64,000 nucleotides of DNA, from NCBI RefSeq assembly GCF_000718635.1, contig NZ_JOBF01000001.1:62001-126000 (forward strand), given 5' to 3'. Shown in pieces: positions 63,341 to 64,000 of this stretch (position 1 is the first letter of the stretch; each line of letters begins with the position of its first letter). The DNA comes from Streptomyces varsoviensis. Lineage in GTDB: Bacteria; Actinomycetota; Actinomycetes; Streptomycetales; Streptomycetaceae. The notes under the pieces were generated by a model that worked only from the letters and a program-made list of their open reading frames with translations, was not told the DNA's origin and made no database searches. A program made the translations under genes and the position numbers.

Positions 63341-64000
63341 GTGCACGAGCACCAGGTACTCAACCCCGCCACCGAAGAGGTCATCGCCACCGTCCCCGCC
63401 GCCACCGCCGAGGACGTCGACGCCGCCGTCGCGGCGGCCGGCCGCGCCCAGCGCGCCTGGGCGGCCCTCGCCCCCGGCGACCGCGCCCGGCAACTGCGCC
63501 GCTTCGCCGCGACCGTCGACGCCCACCTCGAAGAACTGGCCCGCCTGGAGGTCCGGGAAGCGGGCCATCCCATCGGCAACGCCCGCTGGGAGGCCGGCAA
63601 CGTACGCGACCTCCTCGACTACGCGGCCGGCGGGGCGGAGCGGCTGACCGGCGCCCAGATCCCCGTGGCCGGCGGGCTGAACGTCACCTTCCACGAACCC
63701 CTCGGCGTCGTCGCCGTCATCGCCCCGTGGAACTTCCCCCTGCCGATCGCCGCCTGGGGCGCCGCCCCCGCGCTCGCCGCCGGCAACGCCGTCCTCCTCA
63801 AACCCGCCGAGACCACCCCGCTCACGGCGCTCCGGCTCGCCGAACTCGCCCTGGAGGCCGGGCTCCCCGAAGGGCTCTTCCACGTCCTGCCCGGCGCCGG
63901 CCCCGTCGCGGGCGCGGCCCTCGTCCGCCACCCCGGCGTCGCCAAGGTCGTCTTCACGGGCTCCACCGCCGTCGGCAAGCGGATCATGGCCGAGTGCGCC
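63341..64000 (+). CDS. NAD(P)-dependent aldehyde dehydrogenase (3' end cut by window edge)
   Basis: 220 residues visible, about 45 percent of a usual 480-residue enzyme. IAPWNFPLPIAAWGAAPAL and LLKPAETTPLTAL (cofactor-binding, with the conserved Lys) and VFTGSTAVGKRIM are standard; the catalytic Cys lies beyond the edge. GTG at 63341 follows AGGAAA; a GTG at 63323 overlapping the glnA4 stop would add six residues. In the cluster it probably oxidises gamma-glutamylacetaldehyde. Confidence 0.9.
   Translation, partial: MHEHQVLNPATEEVIATVPAATAEDVDAAVAAAGRAQRAWAALAPGDRARQLRRFAATVDAHLEELARLEVREAGHPIGNARWEAGNVRDLLDYAAGGAERLTGAQIPVAGGLNVTFHEPLGVVAVIAPWNFPLPIAAWGAAPALAAGNAVLLKPAETTPLTALRLAELALEAGLPEGLFHVLPGAGPVAGAALVRHPGVAKVVFTGSTAVGKRIMAECA

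Overview
The window is high-GC DNA with the codon habits of a Streptomyces chromosome: codons end in G or C, GTG and TTG starts are common, and there are hrdB-type TAGGCT -10 boxes and GTAC-rich spacers. Gene content and order resemble, from memory, the conserved core-chromosome stretch of Streptomyces coelicolor from about SCO1664 down to SCO1612. It is a core region, not an island. I see no phage, IS element, CRISPR array, tRNA or rRNA gene.

Layout. 1-5.8 kb: a ferritin-like protein cut by the left edge, a CorA Mg transporter, then a phosphatase / DUF3090 / lipid-kinase-fold / mshC group. 5.9-9.7 kb: a PAC2 protein, a FadR-type regulator and a cystathionine beta-synthase. 9.8-15 kb: the glycerol operon gylR-glpF-glpK-glpD on the minus strand, with matching operator-like sites. 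15.2-21.8 kb: metH, a HAD hydrolase and an orphan oligopeptide-binding lipoprotein. 21.8-27.2 kb: a response regulator, a RecB-like nuclease, a site-2 protease, TrmI, a small anchored protein and a ferredoxin. 27.4-41.2 kb: the Pup-proteasome system (arc, dop, pup, prcB, prcA, pafA) with two FKBP proline isomerases, a LacI/MFS pair and the pafBC regulators. A broken endonuclease VII gene lies between pup and prcB. 41.3-46.5 kb: two small proteins, tatA, tatC and a Ski2-like helicase. 46.5-52.3 kb: a siderophore reductase under an iron box, a 5'-3' exonuclease, and a glycine-betaine transporter whose permease carries two fused substrate-binding domains. 53-58.6 kb: accessory regulators, a metal receptor, a TDT channel and a methyltransferase. 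58.7 kb to the end: a cluster for gamma-glutamylated ethanolamine (permease, amidohydrolase, regulator, GlnA4-like synthetase, aldehyde dehydrogenase cut by the right edge).

How the genes work together. Arc, PrcAB, PafA, Dop and Pup form one protein-tagging and degradation system. Pup here is encoded with a C-terminal Glu, so it needs no deamidation. The glp genes take up and oxidise glycerol under an IclR repressor. The last five genes fit a route in which ethanolamine is glutamylated, oxidised and released as an amino acid plus glutamate.

Two patterns run across the window. First, several genes have a -10 box exactly six bases before the start codon, which implies leaderless mRNAs. Second, at least seven short tandem-repeat arrays, unrelated in sequence, sit in gene-end spacers. 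Nothing here looks like a wholly new system; the most novel items are listed as findings.
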